This document shows positions 44,010-53,500 of a stretch of DNA of 64,000 bases, piece by piece; the stretch's first letter is position 1; each line of letters opens with the position of its first letter. The notes beneath the pieces are model-generated. The model was not told the DNA's origin and searched no databases. It saw only the letters and a list, made by a program, of their open reading frames with translations. Position numbers and translations under genes: made by a program. Origin of the DNA: Pseudoalteromonas rubra (GTDB taxonomy: Bacteria; Pseudomonadota; Gammaproteobacteria; Enterobacterales; Alteromonadaceae); the NCBI RefSeq assembly GCF_005886805.2, contig NZ_CP045429.1, positions 62,001 to 126,000 on the forward strand, given 5' to 3'.

Positions 44010-44160
44010 TTCACAAGAGAGAGGGATTCGCTATCGGGCATAAAAGCCGCCGTATAGGCGGTTCTTTTAAAAGCAATGGCGTGTGCACAAGAGTGAGGGA
44101 TTCGTTTTCGGGCATAAAAAAACCGTCCACAATGGGACGGTTCTCTTAAAAGCAATGGCG
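44010..44160 (-). repeat. Tandem units derived from the tRNA-Ser 3' region
   Basis: Two units of about 72-77 bp (44010-44081 and 44084-44160). Each has a T-arm-like GAGGGATTCG, GGGCATAAAA, a terminator-type hairpin and TTTTAAAAGCAATGGCG. The last motif is the spacer plus 3' CCA end of the adjacent tRNA gene. They look like decayed extra tRNA-Ser copies with their terminators. Confidence 0.55.
44116..44142 (-). terminator. Intrinsic terminator after the tRNA-Ser pair
   Basis: On the minus strand AACCGTCC-CATTGT-GGACGGTT is followed by TTTTT. It lies 14 bp after the tRNA 3' end. A second similar hairpin (GCCGCC / GGCGGT) is at 44046-44062. Confidence 0.8.
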
Positions 44161-44248
44161 GAGAAGGAGGGATTCGAACCCTCGATAGGGCTACAAACCC
44201 TATACTCCCTTAGCAGGGGAGCGCCTTCAGCCACTCGGCCACCTCTCC
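44156..44248 (-). tRNA. tRNA-Ser (anticodon GCT)
   Basis: 93 nt read on the minus strand: acceptor GGAGAGG at the 5' end and CCTTCTCC-G-CCA at the 3' end, D-loop TGGCTGAAGG, anticodon loop CTGCTAA (GCT, reading AGC/AGU), the long variable arm of class II tRNAs, and T-arm GGTTCGAATCC. CCA is encoded. Confidence 0.95.
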
Positions 44249-44266
44249 GGCGCAAAAACTTAAAAA

Positions 44267-44357
44267 TGGCGGAGAGATAGGGATTTGAACCCTAGATACG
44301 CTATTAACGTATGCCGGTTTTCAAGACCGGTGCTTTCAACCACTCAGCCATCTCTCC
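44267..44357 (-). tRNA. tRNA-Ser (anticodon TGA)
   Basis: 91 nt on the minus strand, upstream of the other tRNA-Ser by 18 bp. 5' GGAGAGATGGCTGAGTGG, anticodon loop CTTGAAA (TGA, reading UCA), long variable arm around ACGTTAATAGCGT, T-arm GGTTCAAATCC, encoded CCA. The two are probably cotranscribed. Confidence 0.95.
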
Positions 44358-44556
44358 ATGGGCAAAGATAATACTTAGCGAATTTAGCGCTGTAAATAGT
44401 TTTTGAATTGTTTGCTTAAATTTTGTGCGGATATGTGCAGTTTTTTACGACTTTGGCCGATTTGTGGTCGATTCGGTGTGTTTTATGATATTGAAATAGG
44501 TGTACAGAGATGGGAAGTGAGCATGATCGGTTGGGGAGATCATGCTCGAGACAGAC
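44358..44556. other. Upstream region of the tRNA-Ser genes
   Basis: About 200 bp with no gene. The tRNA promoter should be within 44370-44440, read on the minus strand. A hairpin GCATGATC-GGTTGGGGA-GATCATGC (44521-44546) lies just after the small gene at 44557 and is probably its terminator. Confidence 0.5.
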
Positions 44557-44706
44557 TTACTTATACATAACCACCTGACTTAACATCAGTTGTTTACCCA
44601 TGTTATTTAACCAAGCCGTTAGTTTAAAGCGACGCTTGATAACTGGCGCTTCGACTGTGTTTAGGGTGGTTTGCGTGTTGCTGCACGCTGCAGCTGAATT
44701 AAGCAT
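44557..44706 (-). CDS. Small conserved-looking protein (49 residues)
   Basis: Too short for routine calling but has a proper start: GAGGAGT six bases before ATG 44706. The protein has a Cys/Thr-rich N-terminus (MLNSAAACSNTQTTLN) and a basic amphipathic C-terminus (VIKRRFKLTAWLNNMGKQLMLSQVV). A hairpin follows the stop. Function unknown; DUF1127-like proteins have a comparable size and basic helix but the match is not convincing. Confidence 0.5.
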   Translation of the reverse strand: MLNSAAACSNTQTTLNTVEAPVIKRRFKLTAWLNNMGKQLMLSQVVMYK

Positions 44707-45002
44707 GTCTGACTCCTCAAAATTTTAATGTAATGTTTGTCTGTATCGACATGGTTATTTTGCGTGCATTGTGGCTAAAAATAAAACGATAAAAATTGCT
44801 GGTGAGAGATTAGAAAAACTAATGTAAAATGTGTTTTCTATTCATTTTATAATCTTTCAATTGGTTTTTTATTCACTTGTTCGAATAGCTGGTTTTGTAT
44901 TTTTTATCACTAAAACAGTGGCTTGTTGTTTTTTCGCTGTTTTTGTTGATGTTGTTGTGGGTAATTATTCAGATAAGTTGATTTTGTTATTTTGGGGGTT
45001 GT
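44707..45002. other. AT-rich intergenic region
   Basis: About 300 very T-rich bases between the divergent small gene and the lipid-kinase-like gene. Promoters for both are expected here. The plus-strand open frame at 44831-45019 is low-complexity and not credible as a gene. Confidence 0.4.
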
Positions 45003-45866
45003 TTGTTAGTTGTATATAAACCGGGAAGTGGGCGGAAATTGCAACGCCATGTACGTTGGTTACGCGCGCAGGCTGAGCAACGCCAGATCACCCTCAGCTG
45101 GTATGAGACGACCGGGTTTTATGGCCGGGACAATGAGGCGATCCGTTTGCTGCTCCAGACTGAGTCATCGGTGGTGGTGGTCGGGGGCGATGGGACCATC
45201 AACCTGGTTGTCAATGCGATGTGTGGAAAGTCGGCTCAGCTGGCATGTCTGCCAGCAGGCACGGGCAATGATTTTTGCCGTCAGTTTGGTTACACAGAAA
45301 AGCAATGGCGTGAGACGGTCTTTTCATCGCACAGTATCGCATTGGACCTGGGCGCAATAGGCGAGCGCTGTTTTGTAAATATTGCCGGAGTGGGATTTAA
45401 TGCCGACGTTGTGCAAAGCCTGCGAGGACAAAAGTATGGCGGGGCACTGAGCTATGTCTGGGGCGGCCTTAAACAGTTGTTTTGTGCGCCAACTATTGAG
45501 CTCAAAACGGCTCAGGGCAGGGGCTTAACACAGGGCATGATGTTACTTTTGGCCAATGGCCGTTTTTTTGCTGCCGGGCTGCAACCTGCACCTTTAGCAC
45601 AGTTGCAGGATGGTCAGTTGGAGTGTGTGTGGTTTTCTGCCAAAACCTGGTGGCAGCGGCTGATTGTGTTTGCGGCGATGCTGGTGGGATGTCATCAGCG
45701 CTTACCCTGGGTGCACCGGGAAAAGCGCACCCAACTGGATATTGTGACGCCGGGGCTGGCCGTGGAGGCAGACGGCGACCTGGTGGCAACAACGCCGGTG
45801 ACGATCCGCAGCCTGCCTGGGGCCATACAACTCAGGAGTTTGCCCGGGACGGCGTCGTCGGGCTGA
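45003..45866 (+). CDS. Diacylglycerol/lipid kinase family protein
   Basis: 287 residues. The TTG start at 45003 is preceded by GGGGG at the right distance. The DAGK catalytic signature VVVVGGDGTINLVVNAM (about 57-73) and LPAGTGNDFCRQF (about 84-96) bind ATP; the C-terminal beta domain contains FVNIAGVGFNADVV and ends with VEADGD. Relatives phosphorylate diacylglycerol, sphingoid bases or other lipids; the substrate is not known here. It overlaps the convergent EamA gene by 35 bp. Confidence 0.85.
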   Translation: MLVVYKPGSGRKLQRHVRWLRAQAEQRQITLSWYETTGFYGRDNEAIRLLLQTESSVVVVGGDGTINLVVNAMCGKSAQLACLPAGTGNDFCRQFGYTEKQWRETVFSSHSIALDLGAIGERCFVNIAGVGFNADVVQSLRGQKYGGALSYVWGGLKQLFCAPTIELKTAQGRGLTQGMMLLLANGRFFAAGLQPAPLAQLQDGQLECVWFSAKTWWQRLIVFAAMLVGCHQRLPWVHREKRTQLDIVTPGLAVEADGDLVATTPVTIRSLPGAIQLRSLPGTASSG

Positions 45867-46752
45867 GCCAGGCGCGAATACGCTGGTACGGTGTGAGTAC
45901 GATGGCGTTACCAATCAGGACCAAAGAGAATCCGATAAAGGTGTTGAGTTGCCAGACAAACCCTTCAAACCAGGTACTGAGTGTCACTGCGACCAGCGGA
46001 AATAGCACAATCAGGTAGCTGGCTTTTTCCGGGCCAATGTTTTTTAGCAAGTGGAAGTAACAGGCAAACGCGATCACTGTGCCAAACACCGACAGGTACA
46101 ATAACGACCCCCAATATTGCGCATCGGCCTCAATACTAAACTGTAATGGGCTGAACGCCACATAACCGCCTAAAAATAGCGCGCTATACAGCATACCCCA
46201 GGCATTCCCCTGCAACACCCCAATCTGGCGATTGGAATTACGCACACTGACCATGTTGCCGAGCGAGGCGATAAACATACCAGCCAGTGCCAGCAGTAAC
46301 CCGATGAAAGCGTCGCTGTTGAGATCGGCATTGACCAAGTCTTGCCAAAATAAGCTGACGATGCCACCGAGCCCCAGTGCTGCACCAAGGTAGATGCGGC
46401 CCGCAATGGGCTTGGCAAAAAACAATCGGGTATTGACGATATTAGCGACCAGTAATAGTGAAAAGGCAATGGAAGCCATTGCGGAGGTCAGGCTGCCTTG
46501 CGCCCAGTACAGGAAGAGGTAATTTAAGCCAAAGTTACCCAGTGCCAGCAGCATAAAGAAGCCATGATCCGTGAGTGAGTATCGCATCGGCGGGCGTTTG
46601 ATCAGCACATAACACCACATGCAAGCAGCAGAGATTGCGAAGCGGTAAAACAAAGAGACCACTTCGTCTACCGTACCCAGCTGGAATTCGATCGCCAGCC
46701 AGGTGGAGCCCCAGATCAGGACGGTAATCGTATACAGAAAAACGTTATTCAT
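45832..46752 (-). CDS. EamA/RhaT-family drug/metabolite transporter
   Basis: 306 residues with ten hydrophobic helices in two EamA repeats (about 5-135 and 145-285). It has the family features WGSTWLAIEF in helix 1 and an LGLGGI...FWQDL turn after helix 5. Such proteins export amino acids or metabolites from the inner membrane. It is transcribed divergently from a MocR-type regulator, a common regulator-transporter arrangement, so the cargo may be an amine or amino acid related to PLP chemistry (inference). Confidence 0.88.
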   Translation of the reverse strand: MNNVFLYTITVLIWGSTWLAIEFQLGTVDEVVSLFYRFAISAACMWCYVLIKRPPMRYSLTDHGFFMLLALGNFGLNYLFLYWAQGSLTSAMASIAFSLLLVANIVNTRLFFAKPIAGRIYLGAALGLGGIVSLFWQDLVNADLNSDAFIGLLLALAGMFIASLGNMVSVRNSNRQIGVLQGNAWGMLYSALFLGGYVAFSPLQFSIEADAQYWGSLLYLSVFGTVIAFACYFHLLKNIGPEKASYLIVLFPLVAVTLSTWFEGFVWQLNTFIGFSLVLIGNAIVLTPYQRIRAWLSPTTPSRANS

Positions 46753-46848
46753 TCTTTTAACTCACAAGAAGGACTAGTCAGCGTGGCCAGTTTAGCGATA
46801 TATTCTGTACATGCTAGATACAAAAAATGTGTTTTTATACCTGTACAG
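46753..46848. promoter_or_regulatory. Divergent control region with direct repeats for the MocR regulator
   Basis: CTGTACA occurs twice in the same orientation (46805-46811 and 46841-46847), 36 bp apart; the second abuts the regulator's ATG. MocR/PdxR-type regulators characteristically bind such spaced direct repeats. The region also serves the EamA gene on the other strand. Binding is inferred. Confidence 0.55.
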
Positions 46849-48297
46849 ATGAATCATACGACTTTAAAGCCTGGTTACTTATATCAGCAAGTGATTACCG
46901 TAATACGTGACATGGCCGAACAGGGGTTGCTCAACCCGGGCGATAAATTACCGTCGCTAAGGGCCATGGCAAGCCGGTTGCGGGTCAGTATTCCCACCGT
47001 TCAGCAGGCTTACCAGCACCTTGAAATGTCGGGTCAGATTGTGGCGCGTGAGAAGTCGGGGTATTTTTTGCAAGATGGTCAACAGGCGGCGACACCACAG
47101 CGCAGCAAATTACCGGCTAAGCCTGTGATGGTAAACAAGCAGCAGCTGATTGAACACGTGTATGAAGGGATCCATTTGTCGGATGTTGCCCCGCTGGGGC
47201 TGGCAAACCCCGTTGCAGCGTCAAGCCCGCAACAGGCGCTGGCCAGAAGTATGCGCCAGGCAATGCGACAGGCTCAGGCGCGTATGCTGGACTACGGAGC
47301 CATTGATGGCCTGAAGATGCTTAAAGCACAGGTGGTGCAATATTATCTGGCATTGGGACTGACGGTGAATAGTGATGAGCTGATCATCACCAATGGTGCC
47401 CAGGAAGCGATAGCCATTGCGCTACAGTGTGTCACTCAACCCGGAGACATAGTGGCCATTGAGTCACCTTGTTACTTTGGGATTGTTGAGCTGGTCGAAA
47501 ACCTCGGTCTGAAAGCGATCGAAATTCCCGTTTGTCCGGATGATGGCATTTGGCTCGATGATCTCAGTGCCGCTCTGGCACGGCATCCGATCAAGGCCTG
47601 TCTGTTCTCAACCAGTATCAATAATCCACTGGGCAGTCAGATGCCTGAATCTCGCATGCAGCAGTTGTTGCAGCTGCTCCGTGCGCACGATGTGGTGCTG
47701 ATCGAAGATGATGTATATGGAGACCTGTATTTTGGTGAGCAAAGAGTCAGGCCTGCACAGTGCTTTGCTCAACCGGGTGAGGTACTGACCTGCTCGTCGT
47801 TTTCTAAAACGGTGGCGCCAGGCTATCGTGTTGGCTGGATGCTGGCAGGGCCACACAGCGCCCGGGCAAAGCGCTTTAAGCGGGCACTGAGCTGCTCTGC
47901 ACCTATGATGAATCAATGGGCACTGGCAGACTTTATGGCCAGTGGTGAGTTTCAGCGTCATTTGCGACAACTTCGTAAGCGCCTGTTTGATAATAAGCAA
48001 AAGATGCGCCTGGCGGTTCAGAAGTATTTTCCTGACCATGTTCGTGTCAGTGATCCCAAAGGGGGATGTGTGTTATGGCTGGACCTGGGGGAAGAATATG
48101 ACGGTGGGCTGTTTTTTCAGCTGGCCCTGCAGGCGGGGATCAGTGTCGCACCCGGTGCGATATTCAGTGCGTATGAGCGGTACCGAAGTTGTGTGCGGAT
48201 CAGCTACGGTTTACCCTGGTGCGATAACATGGAAGGTTATGTTCGCACCCTGGGTGAGTTGGTAGCTCAGGCAAAAAAGCAGCCACACATGAAATAA
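46849..48297 (+). CDS. MocR-family regulator (GntR winged helix fused to aminotransferase fold)
   Basis: 482 residues from ATG 46849 (MNHTTLKPG); the upstream frame from 46783 runs through the control region and is unlikely to be used. Winged helix at about 5-75 (LPSLRAMASRLRVSIPTVQQAYQHLE) followed by a fold-type I aminotransferase domain from about 110. The PLP Lys is in CSSFSKTVAPGYRVGW (about 329), with the Asp of IEDDVYGDLYFG. These proteins sense PLP or PLP-amino acid adducts. The divergent EamA transporter is the likely target. Confidence 0.88.
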   Translation: MNHTTLKPGYLYQQVITVIRDMAEQGLLNPGDKLPSLRAMASRLRVSIPTVQQAYQHLEMSGQIVAREKSGYFLQDGQQAATPQRSKLPAKPVMVNKQQLIEHVYEGIHLSDVAPLGLANPVAASSPQQALARSMRQAMRQAQARMLDYGAIDGLKMLKAQVVQYYLALGLTVNSDELIITNGAQEAIAIALQCVTQPGDIVAIESPCYFGIVELVENLGLKAIEIPVCPDDGIWLDDLSAALARHPIKACLFSTSINNPLGSQMPESRMQQLLQLLRAHDVVLIEDDVYGDLYFGEQRVRPAQCFAQPGEVLTCSSFSKTVAPGYRVGWMLAGPHSARAKRFKRALSCSAPMMNQWALADFMASGEFQRHLRQLRKRLFDNKQKMRLAVQKYFPDHVRVSDPKGGCVLWLDLGEEYDGGLFFQLALQAGISVAPGAIFSAYERYRSCVRISYGLPWCDNMEGYVRTLGELVAQAKKQPHMK

Positions 48298-48345
48298 GTA
48301 GTTAGCTTAGACAAGTGTGGCTGACTGCACAGGGATAACCGGGGC

Positions 48346-49128
48346 TTAGCGATAAGCGAATAACTGATACCCTTTCATCTGGGGGATCATTGCACTGAGC
48401 TGTGACTCCTGCTCTGCGATGGATTTGAAGTTGCCACACAAGGCATCAGCCTGCTGTTCCAGCAAGTCTGCCTGATATGCGATTTTTTGTTCAATCTCGG
48501 TACCCAGATTTTCCATCCGTTGCTCGAACCGCGCCATATCGCCACCTGAGCTGACCATTTCAGATCCGATAGCAACCAGCAGGCTGCCTATGGATTCCAT
48601 CATGGCACCTTCAACGGCTTGCTCTATTTTTTCTTCAAACTGATGCTCAAAGTGTTCACCAAATTCATTAAAGGTTTGTTCACCCATCACGAAAGTACCT
48701 TGCTGATAAAACGCGCCTTCGATTTCAGTGTGCAGCTCATCCATCAGGCCTGACAGCGACTCGAAGCCATGCAGATTAAAGGCACTGGCGACTTCCTCAA
48801 TGGCAACGCCGGCCAGTTCCACGCCTTGCAATGCAATACTAGCGACTTTGGGCAGTTCGCCTCTGAGGGTATCCGCATATGCTTGCATGGCCACGCGTTC
48901 ATCCTGGCTCAGTGACACGGGTTGATCCGCGATATAAAGAAAGCCCTGAGCATCTATCATCAAAGGCTGACCTGAGCCGTTTTTGATGTACACCTGATCG
49001 GGCGTAATGTGTACGTCGTTTTTAAAATCGACGGCACATTCATCTGTGCTGACAGAAAAGTGGCTATCTGAATGGGCAGCGACCTGAGTGGACAAAACCA
49101 GAGTTGAAGCAAGCAGCATGGTTTTCAT
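48346..49128 (-). CDS. YggN-type DUF2884 periplasmic protein
   Basis: 260 residues from ATG 49128, which has AAGGAA upstream; a longer frame to 49218 lacks a start signal. Signal peptide MKTMLLASTLVLSTQVAAHS. The mature protein starts with the family features FSVSTDECAVDFKNDVHITPDQV and continues with a long helical region rich in Glu and Gln (EHFEHQFEEKIEQAVEGAM). YggN proteins are conserved in gammaproteobacteria, but their role is not established. Confidence 0.8.
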   Translation of the reverse strand: MKTMLLASTLVLSTQVAAHSDSHFSVSTDECAVDFKNDVHITPDQVYIKNGSGQPLMIDAQGFLYIADQPVSLSQDERVAMQAYADTLRGELPKVASIALQGVELAGVAIEEVASAFNLHGFESLSGLMDELHTEIEGAFYQQGTFVMGEQTFNEFGEHFEHQFEEKIEQAVEGAMMESIGSLLVAIGSEMVSSGGDMARFEQRMENLGTEIEQKIAYQADLLEQQADALCGNFKSIAEQESQLSAMIPQMKGYQLFAYR

Positions 49129-49441
49129 AATGTGTTCCTTGATGTGTTGATGACCAGTATGAAATAACAAGAACAATGCCACTTTATTATGTTGTTGATA
49201 GATAATGGGTTTTGTCATTTTTATCTCTGAGGTGCGGTATCACTTTGTCGGTAATATGACCAAAAAGTGGTGGTTTTAACCAGAGTGTTGCGTGGGGAAG
49301 TTGGCAATAAAAAATTTTTATCGTATGGATAAAAAAGACTTGCTTTTCAGCGCCTGCATTTAGCGCTAAATACTAACTTATGCAGCGTCATCATAGTGTG
49401 AACTGCTGGACTATTTTGCATAATTAAGTTTGGAGCTCATC
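49129..49441. other. Divergent intergenic region
   Basis: About 300 bp between the YggN-like gene and a small plus-strand gene. It should hold promoters for both. TTGTTGATAGATAATGG (49191-49207) and TTGCGT...TATCG are possible elements, but none is convincing. No ORF or structure of note. Confidence 0.4.
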
Positions 49442-49624
49442 GTGGGTAAAACATTTTCCTATGATCCGTTAGATGATGATTATGAAGACGACTTTGGGTC
49501 GTTGGATAAAGAACTACAGGCACAGCAAAAGAAACAGGTGAAACGTCGCCTGGATGATTATCTGGAGCAAAAACGCCTGAAGCGCAATCTTGGCGAGGAC
49601 GATTTAGACTTTTTAGATGACTGA
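49442..49624 (+). CDS. Small acidic/basic protein, PA3496-like
   Basis: 60 residues from GTG 49442, with GGAG seven bases upstream (a TTG four codons earlier is possible). Asp-rich N-terminus (YDPLDDDYEDDFG), basic helix (KKQVKRRLDDYLEQKRLKRNL), acidic tail (GEDDLDFLDD). This matches my memory of the PA3496 family of small putative envelope-integrity proteins. It is followed by a bidirectional terminator. Confidence 0.6.
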   Translation: MGKTFSYDPLDDDYEDDFGSLDKELQAQQKKQVKRRLDDYLEQKRLKRNLGEDDLDFLDD

Positions 49625-49691
49625 ACCTGAGTGGCTACTTGGTTAGGAGCTAGGTGCACATGATATGTGCGCCGTGATACAAGGTAAAATC

Positions 49692-49715
49692 ATAAGGCAG
49701 CAGAGGCTGCCTTAT
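49692..49715. terminator. Bidirectional terminator between convergent genes
   Basis: ATAAGGCAGC-AGAG-GCTGCCTTAT, a perfect 10-bp stem, between the small gene (+) and cytochrome c' (-), with a few T residues on both sides. Confidence 0.75.
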
Positions 49716-49728
49716 TGCTATTTACTGC

Positions 49729-50178
49729 TTAGTCTTTAAATGAGTTGTGGCAATCTTTACAGCCTTTCGCCCAATTCTTAAATGCCGCGCCAATGACTTT
49801 TTTGTCGCCTGACTCTGCTGCAACAGCCAGCTTTTGTGCGTAGTCTGCAAAAGCTTGTGCTTTTTTATCAAACGTTGCTCTGTCAGACCAGATGGCCGGC
49901 AGTGCGTCTGTTGCCCCCTTGTCTGAACCTGCCGGGAAGGCTTCCCATGGCATCGCTGATAAATGCGCAGCGTTGTTAGCACGTTGTTTAAAACGTTCAG
50001 CATCAAACGGGACTTTACCTTTGAGCATGTCACCCATATCACCAATCTGATAACGGATCAGTTGAAATGCCGCTTTACGGTATTCGATAGCGTCTTCTGG
50101 TTTTTCGAATAGTGAGCTTGCCTGTACATTTAAAGACAGTCCGGTTAATAAACTTGTTAATAATAGTGTAGTTCTCAT
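49729..50178 (-). CDS. Cytochrome c' (periplasmic c-type cytochrome)
   Basis: 149 residues with a signal peptide (cleavage near QASS, about 21). Four-helix cytochrome c' layout with the heme motif at the very C-terminus, C140-KD-C143-H144. The N-terminal EYRKAAFQLIRYQIGDMGDMLKGK helix carries the region of the distal ligand or lid residue. Family members bind NO or accept electrons. The last helix after CxxCH is short, ending NSFKD. Confidence 0.87.
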   Translation of the reverse strand: MRTTLLLTSLLTGLSLNVQASSLFEKPEDAIEYRKAAFQLIRYQIGDMGDMLKGKVPFDAERFKQRANNAAHLSAMPWEAFPAGSDKGATDALPAIWSDRATFDKKAQAFADYAQKLAVAAESGDKKVIGAAFKNWAKGCKDCHNSFKD

Positions 50179-50543
50179 TTCGACCCCTTAATTAAAAAAA
50201 CTGCCTCTTTTCTATGCCTTTACAAAAGATATTGCAAGTCTCTTAGACGAGTTCGGAATTATGAACTACCTTTGATAATCAAATTGTGTGTATTTTGTTC
50301 ATCTTGCTTTACAACAGCCTCAATATGACAACATTATTGCGGGTTGGTTTACGTTCGTTTACAGTTTTAAAGTCCTTTATAAACAGTTAGTTGTGTGGCA
50401 AGTTGTGATTTGAATGAAAAGTTTGTAACTTCTTTGTTTGTTTAATATTGTAATTAACAGGCGAGTCACACTATATTGATGGGCGAATCTACTCTCTAAA
50501 ACTAAAAGAAACATCTTTTACACAACAAGTCCTAGGGGAAACT
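50179..50543. other. Divergent promoter region of cytochrome c' and the secreted protease
   Basis: About 365 AT-rich bases. TTGTAACTTC...TAATAT near 50424-50450 is a possible promoter for the protease, which has a clear AGGGGAAACT ribosome site before its ATG. No ORF. I see no obvious operator. Confidence 0.4.
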
Positions 50544-53500
50544 ATGGCCAAGTATTCATTTAAAGCCACCGCGGTAGCATCTGCTGTCTCAGGTGCATTG
50601 ATGGCAGCATCTGCAACGGCTGCAACCGTTCAGGTTCAACCAAGCACATCACTTAAAGTCAGCCAGGTTGCATTCGAACAAGGCAACACCGCTGAAGCGC
50701 GCACCAACGCATACCTAGTCGTTATGAAGCAAAACACGGCTGTAGATCTGGTTGCTAAAGGCGTATACAGCGAAGCAGCAGCAAAGCATACATTTGCTAG
50801 CGTACAGGCTGCTCAGTCTAACCTAAGACAGCAAATTCAACAGCTTGACTCAGGTGCTAAGGTACTTGGCGCAACTAAAGTACTTGCTTCTACTCTGATT
50901 GTTGAAGCATCAGACAGCACACTAGATAAGCTACGCAACAATGCTGCCGTTGAGCGCATTTTACCACTGAGAGATTCTCGACTGTTTGTTGAAGAAAGCT
51001 CAGGCTACATTGGTGCTGACTCAGTAAAACAAAACCTGGGCGTAACTGGTGAAGGCGTTAAAGTTGCTGTACTAGATACTGGTATCGATTACACGCACAA
51101 AGTGTTCAATGAAGCGGCTGGTACCGTTGAAGCGTATGAAGCTGAAGCGGCTGATCCGACAACAGTTGCTTGGCCACAAGGCCAGGTAAAAGGTGGTTAT
51201 GACTTCGTTCGTAACGACGCTGACCCGATTGAAGATGATCCAAGATTCCGTGAAGGTGCGACCGAACTGACTGACCATGGTACGCACGTATCACACGATG
51301 TAACGGGCATTTCACCTGACGTTGAATTATATGTGTATTCTGTATGTGGCGGCGGCTGTACCTGGGCTGCACAGATCAGTGCACTTGAAGCGGCAATGGA
51401 TCCAAATGGTGACGGCGACATCAGTGACCGTGTAGACCTGATGAATATGTCACTGGGTGGCGAGTTTGGTAACACGTTTACTGGTGATGGTACACAATAC
51501 CTTATTCAGCGTGCAGTTGAGCTGGGTACTAACATGATCATCGCGGCTGGTAACGATGACGACATTCCATTCCGTGTTGGTGGTCCAAGTACAACTCCTA
51601 ACGCGATGTCAGTGGCTTCTTTGACTCACCCGACACATGAGCGTTTGTTCGGCGAAGGCTCTATGGCAGGCTCTGAAACTGTGATCCAGCCTGCAAGCTT
51701 TGGTCCGCAAGAAGCATTCAGCTTCACACAAGATGACGCTGAGCTGGTTTATCCAAGCGAAAATCAAAATGGCTGTGACCTGGAAGGCGGTGCGAATCCG
51801 TTTGATGCGATGGACTTCACGGGTAAAGCGGTACTGATCGACCGTGGTGCTTGTGCGTTCACAGAAAAAGTACTTAACGCACAGGAAAAAGGTGCAGTAC
51901 TTGTACTGATTGCGAACAACAACGATGATGGCACCCCTGCTCCTATGGGTGGTGGCGATCCAGAAGTAACTATTCCATCTGTAGGTATTAACTATGATGC
52001 AGGTGATGCCCTTAAGAACCAACTGCGTGATGGCGCGGCAACCTACAGCGTAAGCGGTGTGTTGAAAGCAACTACTGGCGGTGTATCTAGCTTCTCTTCA
52101 CGTGGTCCTTCAATGGATGGCCTGTTGAAGCCGGAAATCGCGGCACCAGGTTCAGATATCCTTGCTGCCTACCCAGGCACAGGTGATCAACTGATCAGAA
52201 ACTCAGGTACGTCTATGGCGAGCCCGATTGTAGCTGGTGCAGTTGCGCTGATGAAAGAAGGTCGTCCTGAGCTGGATGCATTTGAAATCAAAGCGATGCT
52301 GATGAACACCGCAGACCTTAATATTCACGTTGATTCACTGCATGTTGATCCTGAATCACCATTAGCACCAATCAGCCGTATCGGTGCCGGTCTGGTAGAT
52401 GTTGAAAAAGCGATGGCTTCGCCGGTTGCTGCATGGAGCTGGATTTCTGAATATGAAACAAATCAAGGTGCATTGTCGTTTGGTTTTGATGTGCTTGAAG
52501 AAGTTACAACTTATACCAAAACAGTTGAGCTGAAGAACTTCTCTGATAAGCATAAGACTTATAACCTTCGCATCGAAGCGCGTTATGACAATGACGAAGA
52601 TACAGGTGCGCTAAGCTGGGAATACCCAGAGGAAGTGACTGTTCCTGCGGGTCAAACGATTGCGTTTGACGTATCTGTGACAGTTGATCCTGCTAAGCTA
52701 CCTGAGTGGGGCATGACTAACCCGCTATCAGCTGATGACCTTGGCCCTCGTACTGCTGCGTTGACCTTGTCAGAAATGGACGGTGCGCTGGTATTTAACG
52801 ACGTTGAAACTGAAGGTGACCACGATCTACACATGGTTTACCACATGTTGCCTAAAGCGCATGTAGGCCTCGATCTACACCATGAAATGGTTAATGGCGA
52901 GCCGATGCTGGTTGCAATGAACAACGGTTACAGAACAGTTAACCCACTGGCAGATCAGCTAGTTGCTGTTGGTGAAGAAGCAAGCGAAGAAGAAAAAGCC
53001 TTCAACATCCTGGGTACAACGTTCAATGTGTTTGCCTCAGAAGGGTGTACAGATACAGGTCTATTCTTCACGGCATCAATGAAGTTACGTGATGATGTGA
53101 CACATCTGCGTCAAGCTGGTTATCAGATGAATCTTGATACCAACAATGACGGCACTTTTGACTATGCACTATCGATTTACAACGATGTAGGTCGTAGCGC
53201 TGCTGTACCTGGTCGTGGTCGTACAGTATCAGGTCCAATTGTAGATGGTGCTCCATCATGGCAATTCTTGACGCCGATGTACCACGAGACAGGCTCAAGC
53301 ACGGTTACCTTCGCTGGTTGTACCGATCTTATTGGTCTGACTTCTAATGAGCTGGGCAACGAAATGAGCATCGAAGCGCAGGTTGGTTGGGATAACTACC
53401 AGCTTGGTATCAGCACAGTAACTGACTCACTGACTGGTAACGCAATCTTCGGTACTTCAGCTGCAACGTTAGTAGATGCAGACGGCAACGCTGTAAGATC

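Noticed and set aside
44831..45019. 62-codon hydrophobic frame before the lipid-kinase-like gene
   Set aside because: It lies in T-rich DNA that yields Phe/Val-rich translations by composition and has no ribosome site.
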